Shown here: one piece after another, positions 1-9,037 of the stretch
How the letters are laid out: each line of letters opens with the position of its first letter
How positions within the stretch are numbered: the first letter of the stretch is position 1
DNA from: Prauserella halophila
GTDB lineage: Bacteria; Actinomycetota; Actinomycetes; Mycobacteriales; Pseudonocardiaceae
Assembly: GCF_024171895.1 (NCBI RefSeq)
Contig: NZ_JAMTCQ010000013.1
Location: 124,001-188,000 of the forward strand
Reading direction: 5' to 3'
Length of the DNA: 64,000 nt
Notes under the pieces: generated by a model
Databases searched by the model: none
What the model was told of the DNA's origin: nothing
The model's input: the letters and a program-made list of their open reading frames with translations, nothing else
Program-made: the position numbers and the translations under genes

Positions 1-795
1 CTCGAACACGTCACTCACCCCCACCCGGCCCGTCGTGATGGAAGCCAGATACCGGTTGAGCCGGTCGGCTCGGTAGGTCTTCGTCAACGCGACGAGCCCG
101 AGCTCACTGTCTGCTTCCGACCGCCACACGGACCTCACCCCGAGTGAGGCGAGCGCCCGTTCGGCGGATTCCGCCGAACGGCTCCATTCCATCGACTGCG
201 GGTCGGAGGCCACGACGACGAAGCGCCCGACCTTGGGCAGCCGCAGTGCGGCGGCGACGTCGGCGAGTCCCCGCCCTGTGGTCGTGACGCCGCTGAAGAG
301 TGCGGCCAGCGCCGCCTCCCGGAATCGGGAGTCGCGGAAGTTCTGCTCGGTCTCGATGTCCCGGTACGCGGTGGCGAGGGCCTCCGAGGACATGTCGAGG
401 GAGTGCCACAGGATCGAGGCCGAGCCGAGGAGGGCCTGACTCGCATGCGGGTCGGGACGGCAGTGCCGGACGAGCTCGTGCCACAGATACCGCGTACCGA
501 TCCGGTAGGCGTGCAGGACGGTCGCGAGCGGCACGCCGTCTTCGGCCCGCTCCCTGCCGGTACGGCGCGCCACCGTCGGGCTGTTGGCTTCGTCCCTGAT
601 CATGCTCTGCAGGCTCGAGATGATGTTGGGCCGGATCGCGTCGGCGAGTTGCTGCCTGCTCATGTAGTCGACGTAGTAGGGCTCGTCGTCGCGGATCAGC
701 TGCGCGATCTCGAGCGTCACCGCATCCAGGTCGTCGAGGAGCAGTTCACAGGCGGTCACGACCCGCGCGTCCGCCGTGGTGCTGTCGCCGGTCAC
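1..795 (-). CDS. PucR/CdaR-type transcriptional regulator (C-terminus beyond left edge)
   Basis: Open frame on the minus strand running off the left end; 265 residues are visible. The N-terminal part is helical, with the pattern of RsbRD/PucR-type sensor regions (residues PYYVDYMSRQQLADAIRP and a following LATVLHAYRIGTRYLW stretch). The region after about residue 160 resembles the GGDEF-like middle domain of PucR/CdaR regulators. The helix-turn-helix expected at the C-terminus would lie off the window. The GTG start at 795 sits 5 bases after AAAGGAGG; an in-frame ATG 30 bases upstream is less likely because the ribosome site would fall inside the gene. It diverges from the acyl-CoA ligase and liv genes, so it probably controls them. 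Family call fairly sure; ligand unknown. Confidence 0.72.
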   Translation of the reverse strand, partial: MTGDSTTADARVVTACELLLDDLDAVTLEIAQLIRDDEPYYVDYMSRQQLADAIRPNIISSLQSMIRDEANSPTVARRTGRERAEDGVPLATVLHAYRIGTRYLWHELVRHCRPDPHASQALLGSASILWHSLDMSSEALATAYRDIETEQNFRDSRFREAALAALFSGVTTTGRGLADVAAALRLPKVGRFVVVASDPQSMEWSRSAESAERALASLGVRSVWRSEADSELGLVALTKTYRADRLNRYLASITTGRVGVSDVFE

Positions 796-923
796 GGGAC
801 CTCCTTTGTCGCCGAGCACAAACATCGGGGTCGAATGTGAGTCCGGACACTATGGCTGAACCGGACGAGCTGGACAAACCTTGGGGCTCGCGACATTGCC
901 GTCGGGCGAGGACCGGAGTTGTC

Positions 924-2408
924 ATGAACTTGGCCGAGAACCTGGAGAGATCCTCCCGATTCCATGCGCGTTCGGCGGCCTTGTCCCTCGGCGAGCAGGT
1001 CGTCAGTTACCGGGAGCTCGGGCGGCAGAGCCGGAGCGTGGCCGGTTTCCTCATGGCGAAAGGTGTCCGGGCCGGCGAGCGCGTGGCGCTCATGCTCCCC
1101 AACGTCCTGGAATTCGCACCGCTGTACTACGGGATCCTCCGGGTCGGCGCGATCGTCGTGCCGATGAGTCCCCACCTCACGGAACGCGAGGTGGACCTCT
1201 GTCTCCAGGACTCCGGTGCCCGGATGCTGTTCACGTGGGAGCCGGGGACGGCGGCCCGGGAACCGGCCGGCGGCGACGTCGAACACGTCGTCGTGGCGCC
1301 GGGAGGGCTCGGCTCCCTGCTCGGCGATCCACCTCGGCCCGAGCGGATCGTGCGGCGCGACCCCGCCGACACGGCCGCGATTCTCTACACCTCCGGGACC
1401 ACGGACCGGCCCCGGGGAGTCGAGCTCACGCACGACAGCCTCGTGCAGAACGTGGACATCATGGCCCAGGAAATCGTCGAGCTGGCTCCGACCGACGTCG
1501 TGTTCGGCGCGCTGCCGCTGTTCCATTCGTTCGGCCAAACGGCGGCACTCAACGCGGCGGTCCGCGCGGGCGCCTGCCTGGCGCTGCTTCCGCAGTTCGA
1601 CGCCACCGAAGCCTTGACGACCCTGCAGCGGCACGGAGTCACGGTCCTGCCTGCGGTCCCGACCATGTATGTCGGCCTGCTGAACCACCCGGACCGCGCC
1701 GAGGTCGACACGAGCAGGCTCCGGGTATGCCTCTCCGGTGGTTCCGCCCTCCCGGTGGAGGTCCTGCTCGGGTTCGAGCGGGCCTTCGACTGTGTGGTGC
1801 TGGAAGGGTACGGACTGTCCGAGACCTCGCCGGTGGCCACCTGCAACGAACCCGGCCGGCGGCGTGTCGGCTCCATCGGGTCCCCGCTCCGGGGAGTCGA
1901 ACTGCGGATCGTCGACGAACACGGTCACCCCGTGACCGACGGTGAGGTCGGCGAGATCGCCATCCGTGGCCACAACGTGATGAAGGGCTACTGGAAACGG
2001 CCGGAGGCGACCGCGGCGGCCGTCCCGGACGGGTGGCTGCGCACCGGCGACATCGGACGCCGGGACGAGGACGGGTTCTTCTACCTCGTCGACCGCAAGA
2101 ACGAGTTGATCACTCGCGCCGGGTGCACCGTGTATCCGCGCGACATCGAAGAAGTGCTGTACGAACACCCCGCCGTTCTCGAAGCGGCTGTCATCGGTAC
2201 TCCGGACCCGAATACGGGAGAAGAGATTGTCGCACTGGTGACCCTGCGTCCGGGCGAATCCACCGGGGGTGACGAGCTCCGCGCGTACCTCAAGAGCAGG
2301 GTCGCGACCGGCACCCACCCGCGGCACGTCGAAATCGTGCCCGCACTACCCAAGACCTCGACCGGAAAGATTCTCAAACGCGAGATCACGTTCGAGAAGA
2401 CGACCTGA
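924..2408 (+). CDS. Acyl-CoA/aryl-CoA synthetase (AMP-binding, class I adenylate-forming)
   Basis: 494 residues, the usual length for a medium-chain or aryl CoA ligase. It should convert a carboxylic acid, ATP and CoA to acyl-CoA, AMP and pyrophosphate. Visible motifs are the P-loop YTSGTTDRPRGVE (about residue 154; the usual G after TT is D here), the GYGLSETSP core, the GWLRTGDIG segment and the C-terminal lysine motif PKTSTGKILKRE. The ATG at 924 was chosen over an in-frame ATG at 837 because family homology begins there and GGACCGGAG lies just upstream. The gene is followed after 28 bases by a branched-chain-type ABC transporter, so the substrate is probably the acid that system imports. 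An aromatic acid is plausible by analogy with CouPSTU-like loci; the sequence does not fix the substrate. Confidence 0.85.
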   Translation: MNLAENLERSSRFHARSAALSLGEQVVSYRELGRQSRSVAGFLMAKGVRAGERVALMLPNVLEFAPLYYGILRVGAIVVPMSPHLTEREVDLCLQDSGARMLFTWEPGTAAREPAGGDVEHVVVAPGGLGSLLGDPPRPERIVRRDPADTAAILYTSGTTDRPRGVELTHDSLVQNVDIMAQEIVELAPTDVVFGALPLFHSFGQTAALNAAVRAGACLALLPQFDATEALTTLQRHGVTVLPAVPTMYVGLLNHPDRAEVDTSRLRVCLSGGSALPVEVLLGFERAFDCVVLEGYGLSETSPVATCNEPGRRRVGSIGSPLRGVELRIVDEHGHPVTDGEVGEIAIRGHNVMKGYWKRPEATAAAVPDGWLRTGDIGRRDEDGFFYLVDRKNELITRAGCTVYPRDIEEVLYEHPAVLEAAVIGTPDPNTGEEIVALVTLRPGESTGGDELRAYLKSRVATGTHPRHVEIVPALPKTSTGKILKREITFEKTT

Positions 2409-2436
2409 GTCCACCTCATTTCAAAGGAGAAATGCC

Positions 2437-3636
2437 ATGGCCCCGACACGAATTCGTTCCGGAACGGCCGTCGCAGCGGTCTGCACCGGCCTGCTGCTGG
2501 CCACCAGCGCCTGCGGAGGTGCCGGTGGATCCGGCTCCGACACCATCGTCATCGGCTATTCGGGACCGCTGAGCGGAGGCGCGGCCGCCTACGGGCAGAA
2601 CATCCAGGACGGCCTGCAGCTCGCGATCGACGATCTCAACGAGCGCGGCGTCACCGTCGACGGCGAGGAGTACCAGGTGGAACTGGCCTCGCTCGACGAC
2701 CAGTACGCGCCCAACACCGCCGCGACCAACGCCCAGCGGCTCGCCGAGCAGGACGACGCCGCGGTCATCTACGTCCCGCATGCCGGAGGTATCCAAGCGG
2801 CGCAGGAACTCAACTCCAACCGCACCGAATTCCTGCTGGGCGCCTACAGCTCCGACCCGAAGATCGTCGAACAGGGCAACGAGCTGACGATGATGATTCC
2901 CCCGAGCTTCAAGAGCTACGTGGCACCGTTCGTCGACAAGCTCACGCAGGACGGCGAGAGCAGGCTCGGGCTCCTGGGCACGGCCAGCGAATACGGCCAG
3001 GAATGGACCAAACTCGTCACCGACGAGTGGCGCGGCCGTGGTGGCCAGGTACTCAGTGACAACAGCATCGACTACGGCACCGTGTCCGACTTCGCAGGCC
3101 CCGTGTCGCGGACCCTTGCCGAGAACCCCGACGTGATCTTCCTGGGCGGACCGTCGCAGCCGACCGCGGTGATCATCGAGGAAGCGCGGAGGCAGGGCTA
3201 CGACGGTTCGTTCCTCCTCATGGACCAGGCGAAATTCGAGGAGATGGAGGAATTCACCGACCCGGAGAACCTCAACGACGCCATCGGTGTCAAGCCGGTA
3301 CGGGCCTACGACGACCCGGGAACCGACGACATCCTCGACCTCTATGCGGAGAAGGTCACCGAAGAGCAGCCGCTGACCAGCGAGGTCACGCTGAACTACC
3401 AGAGCGTCGCCATCGTGGTCGAAGCCATGCAGCAGGCCGGCAGCATCGACGACGCCACGGCGATTCGCGACGCCATCCCGGACGCGATCGGCGAGGTCGA
3501 CGACCACTTCCACGTCTCGGGATTCCCCACGGAGATCACCGATGCCGGGCACCTGCGCAACGCGGACCTCGAGGTCGCCTACCGCACGCCGGAAGGCGAG
3601 TACGAGCACCTGCCGATCGAACAGCCGGACGAGTGA
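2437..3636 (+). CDS. HAAT-family ABC transporter substrate-binding lipoprotein
   Basis: 399 residues. The N-terminus has basic residues, a hydrophobic stretch and a lipobox-like LLATSAC, with Cys26 as the probable lipidated residue, so the protein should be anchored outside the membrane. The mature part follows the periplasmic binding protein type 1 (Peripla_BP_6) pattern, starting TIVIGYSGPLSGGAAAYGQN. It binds the solute and delivers it to LivH/LivM. The start ATG at 2437 follows AAAGGAGA; an open frame extends further upstream, but homology and signal peptide begin here. First transporter gene after the CoA ligase. The ligand could be an amino acid, an aromatic acid or an amide. Confidence 0.88.
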   Translation: MAPTRIRSGTAVAAVCTGLLLATSACGGAGGSGSDTIVIGYSGPLSGGAAAYGQNIQDGLQLAIDDLNERGVTVDGEEYQVELASLDDQYAPNTAATNAQRLAEQDDAAVIYVPHAGGIQAAQELNSNRTEFLLGAYSSDPKIVEQGNELTMMIPPSFKSYVAPFVDKLTQDGESRLGLLGTASEYGQEWTKLVTDEWRGRGGQVLSDNSIDYGTVSDFAGPVSRTLAENPDVIFLGGPSQPTAVIIEEARRQGYDGSFLLMDQAKFEEMEEFTDPENLNDAIGVKPVRAYDDPGTDDILDLYAEKVTEEQPLTSEVTLNYQSVAIVVEAMQQAGSIDDATAIRDAIPDAIGEVDDHFHVSGFPTEITDAGHLRNADLEVAYRTPEGEYEHLPIEQPDE

Positions 3637-3685
3637 GTGACGCACCGGTCCCTGCCGATCGCCGACAACCAACCCAGGACGGCCT

Positions 3686-4552
3686 ATGACCCTGTTCATC
3701 CAACAGCTCTTCGACGGGCTGGCGCTCGGTGGCGTGTACTGCCTGGCCGCCATCGGACTGACCCTCGTGTTCGGCGTCCTGCGGATTCCGAATCTCGCGC
3801 ACGGCACGCTGTACATGCTCGGCGCCTATGTCACGTATTTCTTCCTCGTGACGGTGGGCGTGCCCTATGTCGCCGCGATCGGCCTCGCCGCCGTCGTGCT
3901 GGCCGTCATCGGCGTGCTGCTGGAACGGCTCGTGTTCCATCCGCTGCGCAACGCTCCGCACACGCACCACATGATCGCCGCGGTCGGTGCGATGTTCTTC
4001 TTCCAAGCTGTCGCGCAAGCGCTCTGGGGAGCGGATTTTCGGCGGATGGAGTCGCCGATCAGCGGGAACGTGACGATTCTGGGTGCCCAGGTCTCGTGGC
4101 AGCGGATCGTCATCGTCGTCACCGCAGTCCTCGTGCTGGGGCTGCTGACCTGGTTCATCAAGCGTTCGATCCACGGCCAGACCATCGAGGCGATCGAGCA
4201 GGATCGCACCGGATCCTCGCTCGTGGGAATCAGCCCCAGCCGGGTCTCCATGCTCACGTTCGGACTCGCGGCGGCGCTGGCGACCGTCGCCGCGGGGCTC
4301 GTGGCGCCGATCAACCTGCTCTCCCCCACGATGGGCGACGCACTCAGCCTCAAGGTGTTCGCCATCATCATCCTGGGCGGCCTCGGTTCGCTGCCGGGGG
4401 CCATCGTCGGCGGGTTCACCCTGGCGCTCGCCGAGGTCATGACCTCGACCTACGTCTCGGCGGCCGCCGGTGAGGGGATCGCGTTCGTGGTGATCGTCAT
4501 CGTGCTGGCAATCCGGCCGACCGGGCTCTTCGCAAAGGCGGTGCAGCGATGA
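3686..4552 (+). CDS. livH: Branched-chain-type ABC transporter permease LivH
   Basis: 288 residues with about eight hydrophobic membrane segments. It carries the LivH signatures FGVLRIPNLAHGTLYMLGAY near residue 30 and the conserved EAA-like stretch AIIILGGLGSLPGAIVGG near residue 235. It forms half of the membrane channel with LivM. The start ATG follows GGACGG. The stop overlaps the livM start as ATGA, which implies translational coupling. The 49-base gap after the binding protein holds no gene. Confidence 0.9.
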   Translation: MTLFIQQLFDGLALGGVYCLAAIGLTLVFGVLRIPNLAHGTLYMLGAYVTYFFLVTVGVPYVAAIGLAAVVLAVIGVLLERLVFHPLRNAPHTHHMIAAVGAMFFFQAVAQALWGADFRRMESPISGNVTILGAQVSWQRIVIVVTAVLVLGLLTWFIKRSIHGQTIEAIEQDRTGSSLVGISPSRVSMLTFGLAAALATVAAGLVAPINLLSPTMGDALSLKVFAIIILGGLGSLPGAIVGGFTLALAEVMTSTYVSAAAGEGIAFVVIVIVLAIRPTGLFAKAVQR

Positions 4553-5586
4553 CCACCAACGTCTCCCCTCAACGACTCGGCACCCTCCTCGTGGCGCTGG
4601 CGCTGCTGCTGGCGCCGCTGGCACTCACAGGCCAGGACTACGTACTGCGGGTGCTGACCGTCGGCGCGACCTACGCCATCGCCGTCTACGGCATGAACAT
4701 GATCCTCGGCCTGACCGGGCAGCTGTCCCTGGCACACGGCGGCTTCTTCGGCATCGGTGTGTACCTCGTCGGGCTGTTGACCACCGACTACGACTGGGCC
4801 TTCTGGCCCGCGCTGCTCGTCGCGGTCGTCGGCACGACCGTCGTCGGCTATGTGGCCGGTGTCGTGGCGCTGCGCACCCGCGAGGAGTACTTCGCCATCT
4901 TCACCATGGCGATGGGTTTCATCATCTTCCTCGTGATCAGCCGCTGGGAATCGGTCACGCACGCTCATTCCGGGGTCAGCGGCGTGAAGTATCCGGAAAG
5001 CCTCGGCCTGCTCGATTTCTCCGACCCGATGCTGATGTACTACCTGGTGCTGCTGTTCCTCCTCGGTGCCGGCTACGTCACCTACGCGGTGCGCCGGTCG
5101 GGGGTGGGCCGCACGCTGATCGCGATCCGCACGTCGGAGGATCTGGCGCGTTCGGTCGGCGTCAACGTCGGCCTGAACAAGCAGCTCGCCTTCGCGGCCT
5201 CGAGCACCTTCGCCGGGCTGGGCGGCGGTCTGTTCGCCGCGGTACAGGGTTTCGTCGGCCCGAGCGCGGCCAGCGTCGACCTCACCTTCGAGATGCTCAT
5301 GTTCATCCTCGTCGGTGGCATGGGCACGGTCATGGGTCCCGTGGTCGGCACGTTCCTCGTGCTGTTCCTGTTCGAGTTCTTCCAGGACTTCGAGGCGTAT
5401 CGCTTCATCGTAGTCGGACCGATCATCGTCGCGCTGGTCATCTTCGCCCCGCGCGGCATCGTGGGCTATCTGAACGCGTTCGCCGGACACCGCCGTTCCC
5501 GCGGACCCGCCGGCGGGAACGAGACCGGCAACCGATCCGAGAACCGGGTACCCGATACCACGACCGAGGCGAAGGAGACACTGTGA
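4549..5586 (+). CDS. livM: Branched-chain-type ABC transporter permease LivM
   Basis: 345 residues, strongly hydrophobic, with the LivM hallmarks GLTGQLSLAHGGFFGIGVY near residue 55 and FILVGGMGTVMGPVVGTF near residue 255. A charged C-terminal tail of about 35 residues follows the last membrane segment. It partners LivH in the permease. The ATG overlaps the livH stop by four bases, and its own TGA overlaps the next GTG, so livHMGF is one tightly coupled unit. Confidence 0.9.
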   Translation: MTTNVSPQRLGTLLVALALLLAPLALTGQDYVLRVLTVGATYAIAVYGMNMILGLTGQLSLAHGGFFGIGVYLVGLLTTDYDWAFWPALLVAVVGTTVVGYVAGVVALRTREEYFAIFTMAMGFIIFLVISRWESVTHAHSGVSGVKYPESLGLLDFSDPMLMYYLVLLFLLGAGYVTYAVRRSGVGRTLIAIRTSEDLARSVGVNVGLNKQLAFAASSTFAGLGGGLFAAVQGFVGPSAASVDLTFEMLMFILVGGMGTVMGPVVGTFLVLFLFEFFQDFEAYRFIVVGPIIVALVIFAPRGIVGYLNAFAGHRRSRGPAGGNETGNRSENRVPDTTTEAKETL

Positions 5587-6365
5587 CGCTGCTCGAAGTG
5601 CGCGGTCTCGGCAAACACTTCGCCGGTCTGCATGCGGTCGACGACGTCGATCTCGACATCAGCGCCGGTGAGATCACGGCCATCATCGGACCGAACGGCG
5701 CCGGTAAGTCCACATTGTTCAATCTGCTCGCCGGGTTCTACCGGCCGACGTCGGGCACGGTGCGGTTCAAGGATCGTGACGTCACCGGGATGAGCCCGCA
5801 CCGCACGGTGGCACACGGCATCGCACGCACCTTCCAGACCACGAACCTGTTCGAGGATGCGACGGTCCTGGAAAACGTCCTGTCGGGCAGGATCGTGCGC
5901 TCACACTCGACCGTTTTCGACGCCGTCCTCCGGAGTCCTCGGCATCGCCGGGAGGAGCGCCGGAACCTGGACCGTGCCATGGACGCCCTCGAGTTCACCG
6001 CGATCGCCGACTACCGCGACGAGATCGCCTCGAGAGTGCCGCAGGAGGTGCAGAAGCGCGTGTCCATCGCGTTGGCGTTGGCCACGGACCCGGAGCTGCT
6101 GCTGCTGGACGAACCGGCGGCCGGCCTCACCGAAGAGGAGACCGGCGGGTTCGCACAGCTGATCCGCAGCATCGTCGCCAGCGGAGTCACCGTGGGGCTC
6201 GTCGAGCACCGGATGTCGATGGTGATGAGCCTGGCCGATCACATCCTGGTGCTCGACCACGGCAAGGAGATCGCCTCCGGCACACCGGAGACGGTCCGGA
6301 CCGATCCGCAGGTGATCGAGGCGTATCTCGGTGCCGGCCACCACGAACAGGAAGGTACTGGCTGA
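5583..6365 (+). CDS. livG: Branched-chain-type ABC transporter ATPase LivG (atypical signature motif)
   Basis: 260 residues. Walker A GPNGAGKST near residue 38, the LivG-type FQTTNLFEDATVLENV loop and Walker B LLLLDEPAAGL are all present. The LSGGQ signature expected before Walker B is replaced by VPQEVQKRVSIAL, unlike the LPYGxQRRLEIA of most LivG proteins. Length and remaining motifs are otherwise normal, so the protein is probably still active. The GTG start overlaps the livM stop (GTGA), and the TGA overlaps the livF ATG. Confidence 0.88.
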   Translation: MTLLEVRGLGKHFAGLHAVDDVDLDISAGEITAIIGPNGAGKSTLFNLLAGFYRPTSGTVRFKDRDVTGMSPHRTVAHGIARTFQTTNLFEDATVLENVLSGRIVRSHSTVFDAVLRSPRHRREERRNLDRAMDALEFTAIADYRDEIASRVPQEVQKRVSIALALATDPELLLLDEPAAGLTEEETGGFAQLIRSIVASGVTVGLVEHRMSMVMSLADHILVLDHGKEIASGTPETVRTDPQVIEAYLGAGHHEQEGTG

Positions 6366-7072
6366 TGCTGACCGTGAGCGGGTTGTCCGCCGGATACGAC
6401 GCCGTCGACGTGCTGCACTCGGTCGACATCACTGCACGAGCCGGTGAGCTCACCGTCGTTCTCGGCGCCAACGGTTCGGGCAAGACGACGATGTTCCGCA
6501 CCATCAGCGGGATCGTGCGGCCCAGTGCCGGCAGCATCGAGTTCGACGGCACACCGCTTCCCGGCCGGTCCGCCGACGGCATCGTCAAGGCGGGCCTGGC
6601 TCACTGTCCCGAAGGTCGCCACCTGTTCGCCAAGATGCCGGTGGAAAAGAACCTGATGCTCGGCGGATACGTCCGCAGGCGCAACCGCAGCCGGGTGCGC
6701 GAACTGCTCGAGTACGCCTACGAACTGTTCCCGGTCCTGTACGACAAACGGCATCAGCCCGCGGGCACGCTCTCCGGCGGCCAGCAACAGATGGTGGCCA
6801 TCGGCAGGGCGTTGATGTCGGACCCGAGCCTGCTGATCCTCGACGAACCGTCGATGGGCCTGGCACCGCTGGTCACCACGCAGGTACTCGACGCCGTCGC
6901 GCAGATCAACCGCAACGGCATCGGCGTGCTGCTGGCCGAGCAGAACGCCCAGGCCGCGCTGCGTATCGCGCACCACGGGTTCGTCCTCGCCGAGGGGCGG
7001 GTGGTGCTGTCCGGCACGGCCGCCGACCTGCTCGAAGACCCCGAGGTGCGCGAGGCGTACCTCGGGGTGTGA
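6365..7072 (+). CDS. livF: Branched-chain-type ABC transporter ATPase LivF
   Basis: 235 residues with Walker A GANGSGKTT, signature TLSGGQQQMVAIGRAL and Walker B LLILDEPSMGLAP, all canonical for LivF. It is the second ATPase of the transporter and the last gene of the operon. A long hairpin follows 16 bases after the stop. The start overlaps the livG stop (TGATG). Confidence 0.9.
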   Translation: MLTVSGLSAGYDAVDVLHSVDITARAGELTVVLGANGSGKTTMFRTISGIVRPSAGSIEFDGTPLPGRSADGIVKAGLAHCPEGRHLFAKMPVEKNLMLGGYVRRRNRSRVRELLEYAYELFPVLYDKRHQPAGTLSGGQQQMVAIGRALMSDPSLLILDEPSMGLAPLVTTQVLDAVAQINRNGIGVLLAEQNAQAALRIAHHGFVLAEGRVVLSGTAADLLEDPEVREAYLGV

Positions 7073-7088
7073 GACGCAGCAACGATGC

Positions 7089-7133
7089 GGCTCCGGGTTC
7101 GAGGGCGCCGGTGACGTCCTCGAACCCGGAGCC
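7089..7133. terminator. Bidirectional hairpin terminator between livF and the yigZ-type gene
   Basis: Perfect 16-bp inverted repeat (arm GGCTCCGGGTTCGAGG) with a 13-base loop, placed between two convergent stop codons. There is no U-tract, as is common in high-GC actinobacteria. Confidence 0.75.
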
Positions 7134-7135
7134 GG

Positions 7136-7756
7136 TCAGGGCAGGAAGAGATCGCACGGTCCCGCGTCGACGGCGTCGATCCCGCCGCCGGTGTGTTCCG
7201 CGAGCCAGTCCTCGAACGTCGTGACCTCGGTGACGGCGACGGTGAACGTGACGTCCGCACCGTAGTCGATGTCGCGGAGCAGGTACGGCGAGTTGCGCAG
7301 GGCGTTCTCGATCCGCCCTGCACGGTCGTGAGGCACGCACAGCATCAGTTCGCGGTGCCGGACCCGTCGCAGCCGGCCGACCAGGTCCAGCGTTTCGGCC
7401 AGCACGCCCGAATACGCGCGGATAAGTCCGCCCGAACCGAGTTTCGTGCCGCCGAACCAGCGGGACACGACGGCAACGACGTCGGTCAGGTCGCGGCGGG
7501 TCAGCACCTCCAGCATGGGCGCACCCGCGGTGCCTCCGGGTTCGCCGTCGTCGTTGCTTCGCGCGACCAGCGCGCCGGACTCCGGATCGCCGATCCGCAT
7601 CGCCGTGCAGTGGTGGTTCGCGTCCGGACCCTCCTTGCGGATGCGGGCGATCAGCTCCGATGCCGCGTCGACCTCGTCGACCCGCGCCACGACACAGCGG
7701 AACCGGGAACGCTGAATCTCGACCTCGTGCTCACCGCCGGAAGCAACCACACCCAC
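7136..7756 (-). CDS. YigZ/IMPACT-family protein
   Basis: 206 residues from a GTG start at 7756. The N-terminal UPF0029/Impact domain shows the family features ANHHCTAMRIG, SNDDGEPGGTAGAPML and VVSRWFGGTKLGSGGLIRAY; a DUF1949-like C-terminal region follows. The molecular function is poorly defined; eukaryotic IMPACT affects translational control. Open frame continues upstream but without family homology. Convergent with livF across a shared terminator, so not part of the transport operon. Confidence 0.85.
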   Translation of the reverse strand: MGVVASGGEHEVEIQRSRFRCVVARVDEVDAASELIARIRKEGPDANHHCTAMRIGDPESGALVARSNDDGEPGGTAGAPMLEVLTRRDLTDVVAVVSRWFGGTKLGSGGLIRAYSGVLAETLDLVGRLRRVRHRELMLCVPHDRAGRIENALRNSPYLLRDIDYGADVTFTVAVTEVTTFEDWLAEHTGGGIDAVDAGPCDLFLP

Positions 7757-7943
7757 GCCGGTGAGTGTAGGCGACCACGCCCCGGGCACCCGGCCGTCAC
7801 GTGCCGTCGTCCCGAATGCCCGGTGGGGACGGAGCCTGCAGCCGGAAGTGGACGCCCGCCATGCGCACGCACCGACACTGCTTCCGCCACGGTGGAGTCG
7901 CGAGAAGGTTCGGATGCACCCCGACGTCCCGTCCCCTCGCTCC

Positions 7944-8873
7944 TCAACGGCGCAGGGTCGCCGACGGGCTGACGCCGAACTCCCGGCGGTAGGCCGCCGC
8001 GAAGCGGCCCAGGTGCATGAACCCCCACCGGGTCGCCGCATCGGCCACGGTCTCGATCCGGTCGTGCAGCAGGTCCTCGTGCACCCGCCGCAGCCGGATC
8101 CGGCGGAGCGTCTCGGTGGGAGTTTCGCCCCGGTAGCGTTGGAAATTCTGCTGGACCCGCCGGATGCCCACTCCGGCGCAGCGCGCGATGTCGGCCGAGC
8201 CCCACTCCCGAGCCGGGTCCGCCTCCATCGCATCGACCACGCGCGAAACGATCCGCGGACAGATGTCCCCGGTCTCCGGTTCGGCCGGGAAACAGGCGGT
8301 CACGAACGCCGCCGTGAGCGTGGTTCCCAGGCGCTCCCGCACCGCGCGGCGCATCACCAGCTCCGGCGATCGCAGACTCTGCGTTCCGATCGAGGTCAGC
8401 AGCGCCAGCCACGCCTGGGCGCCCTCGGTATGCAGGTCCAACTGAGCGGGCATGTCGTGAGCGCCGAGGCCGACGAGCGCGGCGACCTCGTCGGCGAGGT
8501 AGTCGGCGTCGATCCGCATGCCCAGGATGGAACAGTCGGCCGACCACCGGTTCATCAACGTCCGAGTGTCGGGCGGGCACACGGTGGCCTGCCCTTCGAG
8601 CGACAGCACCGAACGGCCGCTCACCCGGGCATCGAGTAATCCGCTGCGCGGCACGTTCACGGCCCAGCCACCGGGGTGGTCCGAGCACACGCTCACCTCG
8701 GCACCCCAGCCGATGCGGGTCAGCCGCACAGGCCCCAGGTCCACCATGCGCAGTTCCGCGGCGCTCGTGCCGTCGCGGAGCACGGTGAGCTCGTGGGGAA
8801 AGTAGGCGTCGGCCACGGCAGCGGAGAAATCCGGCAGTTCGTCCGCCGACGTCGCAACCAGACCCGTTTCCAT
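7944..8873 (-). CDS. AraC-family transcriptional regulator
   Basis: 309 residues. Residues about 1-190 resemble the AraC-binding-like ligand domain (AraC_binding_2 type). Residues 205-309 form the double helix-turn-helix, including DIARCAGVGIRRVQQNFQRY and the C-terminal RWGFMHLGRFAAAYRREFG. It is transcribed away from the flavin reductase/HpaB pair with about 165 bases between starts, so it is the likely activator of that pair, in the manner of HpaA-type AraC regulators. The inducer is unknown. Confidence 0.87.
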   Translation of the reverse strand: METGLVATSADELPDFSAAVADAYFPHELTVLRDGTSAAELRMVDLGPVRLTRIGWGAEVSVCSDHPGGWAVNVPRSGLLDARVSGRSVLSLEGQATVCPPDTRTLMNRWSADCSILGMRIDADYLADEVAALVGLGAHDMPAQLDLHTEGAQAWLALLTSIGTQSLRSPELVMRRAVRERLGTTLTAAFVTACFPAEPETGDICPRIVSRVVDAMEADPAREWGSADIARCAGVGIRRVQQNFQRYRGETPTETLRRIRLRRVHEDLLHDRIETVADAATRWGFMHLGRFAAAYRREFGVSPSATLRR

Positions 8874-9037
8874 GACACCTCCCGGAAACCTCGTGATTCA
8901 CGACACGATACATCGCACTTCGTGGAGCGGACAGCCACTGCGCCGAGCGGATCGCAGCAGCGCACGCCCGCGCCTACGGTCAGCGCCACCCGTCACCCGA
9001 GGGGCGCGACGTGCCCCACCCACCGCTGGAGGAAACC

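Noticed and set aside
792-2327. Long minus-strand open frame opposite the acyl-CoA ligase
   Set aside because: His/Arg/Asp-rich product without domain features; it arises from high-GC codon bias opposite a well-supported gene.
2416-5490. Three long minus-strand open frames opposite the binding protein, livH and livM
   Set aside because: Mirror images of conserved genes; no ribosome sites or recognisable motifs.
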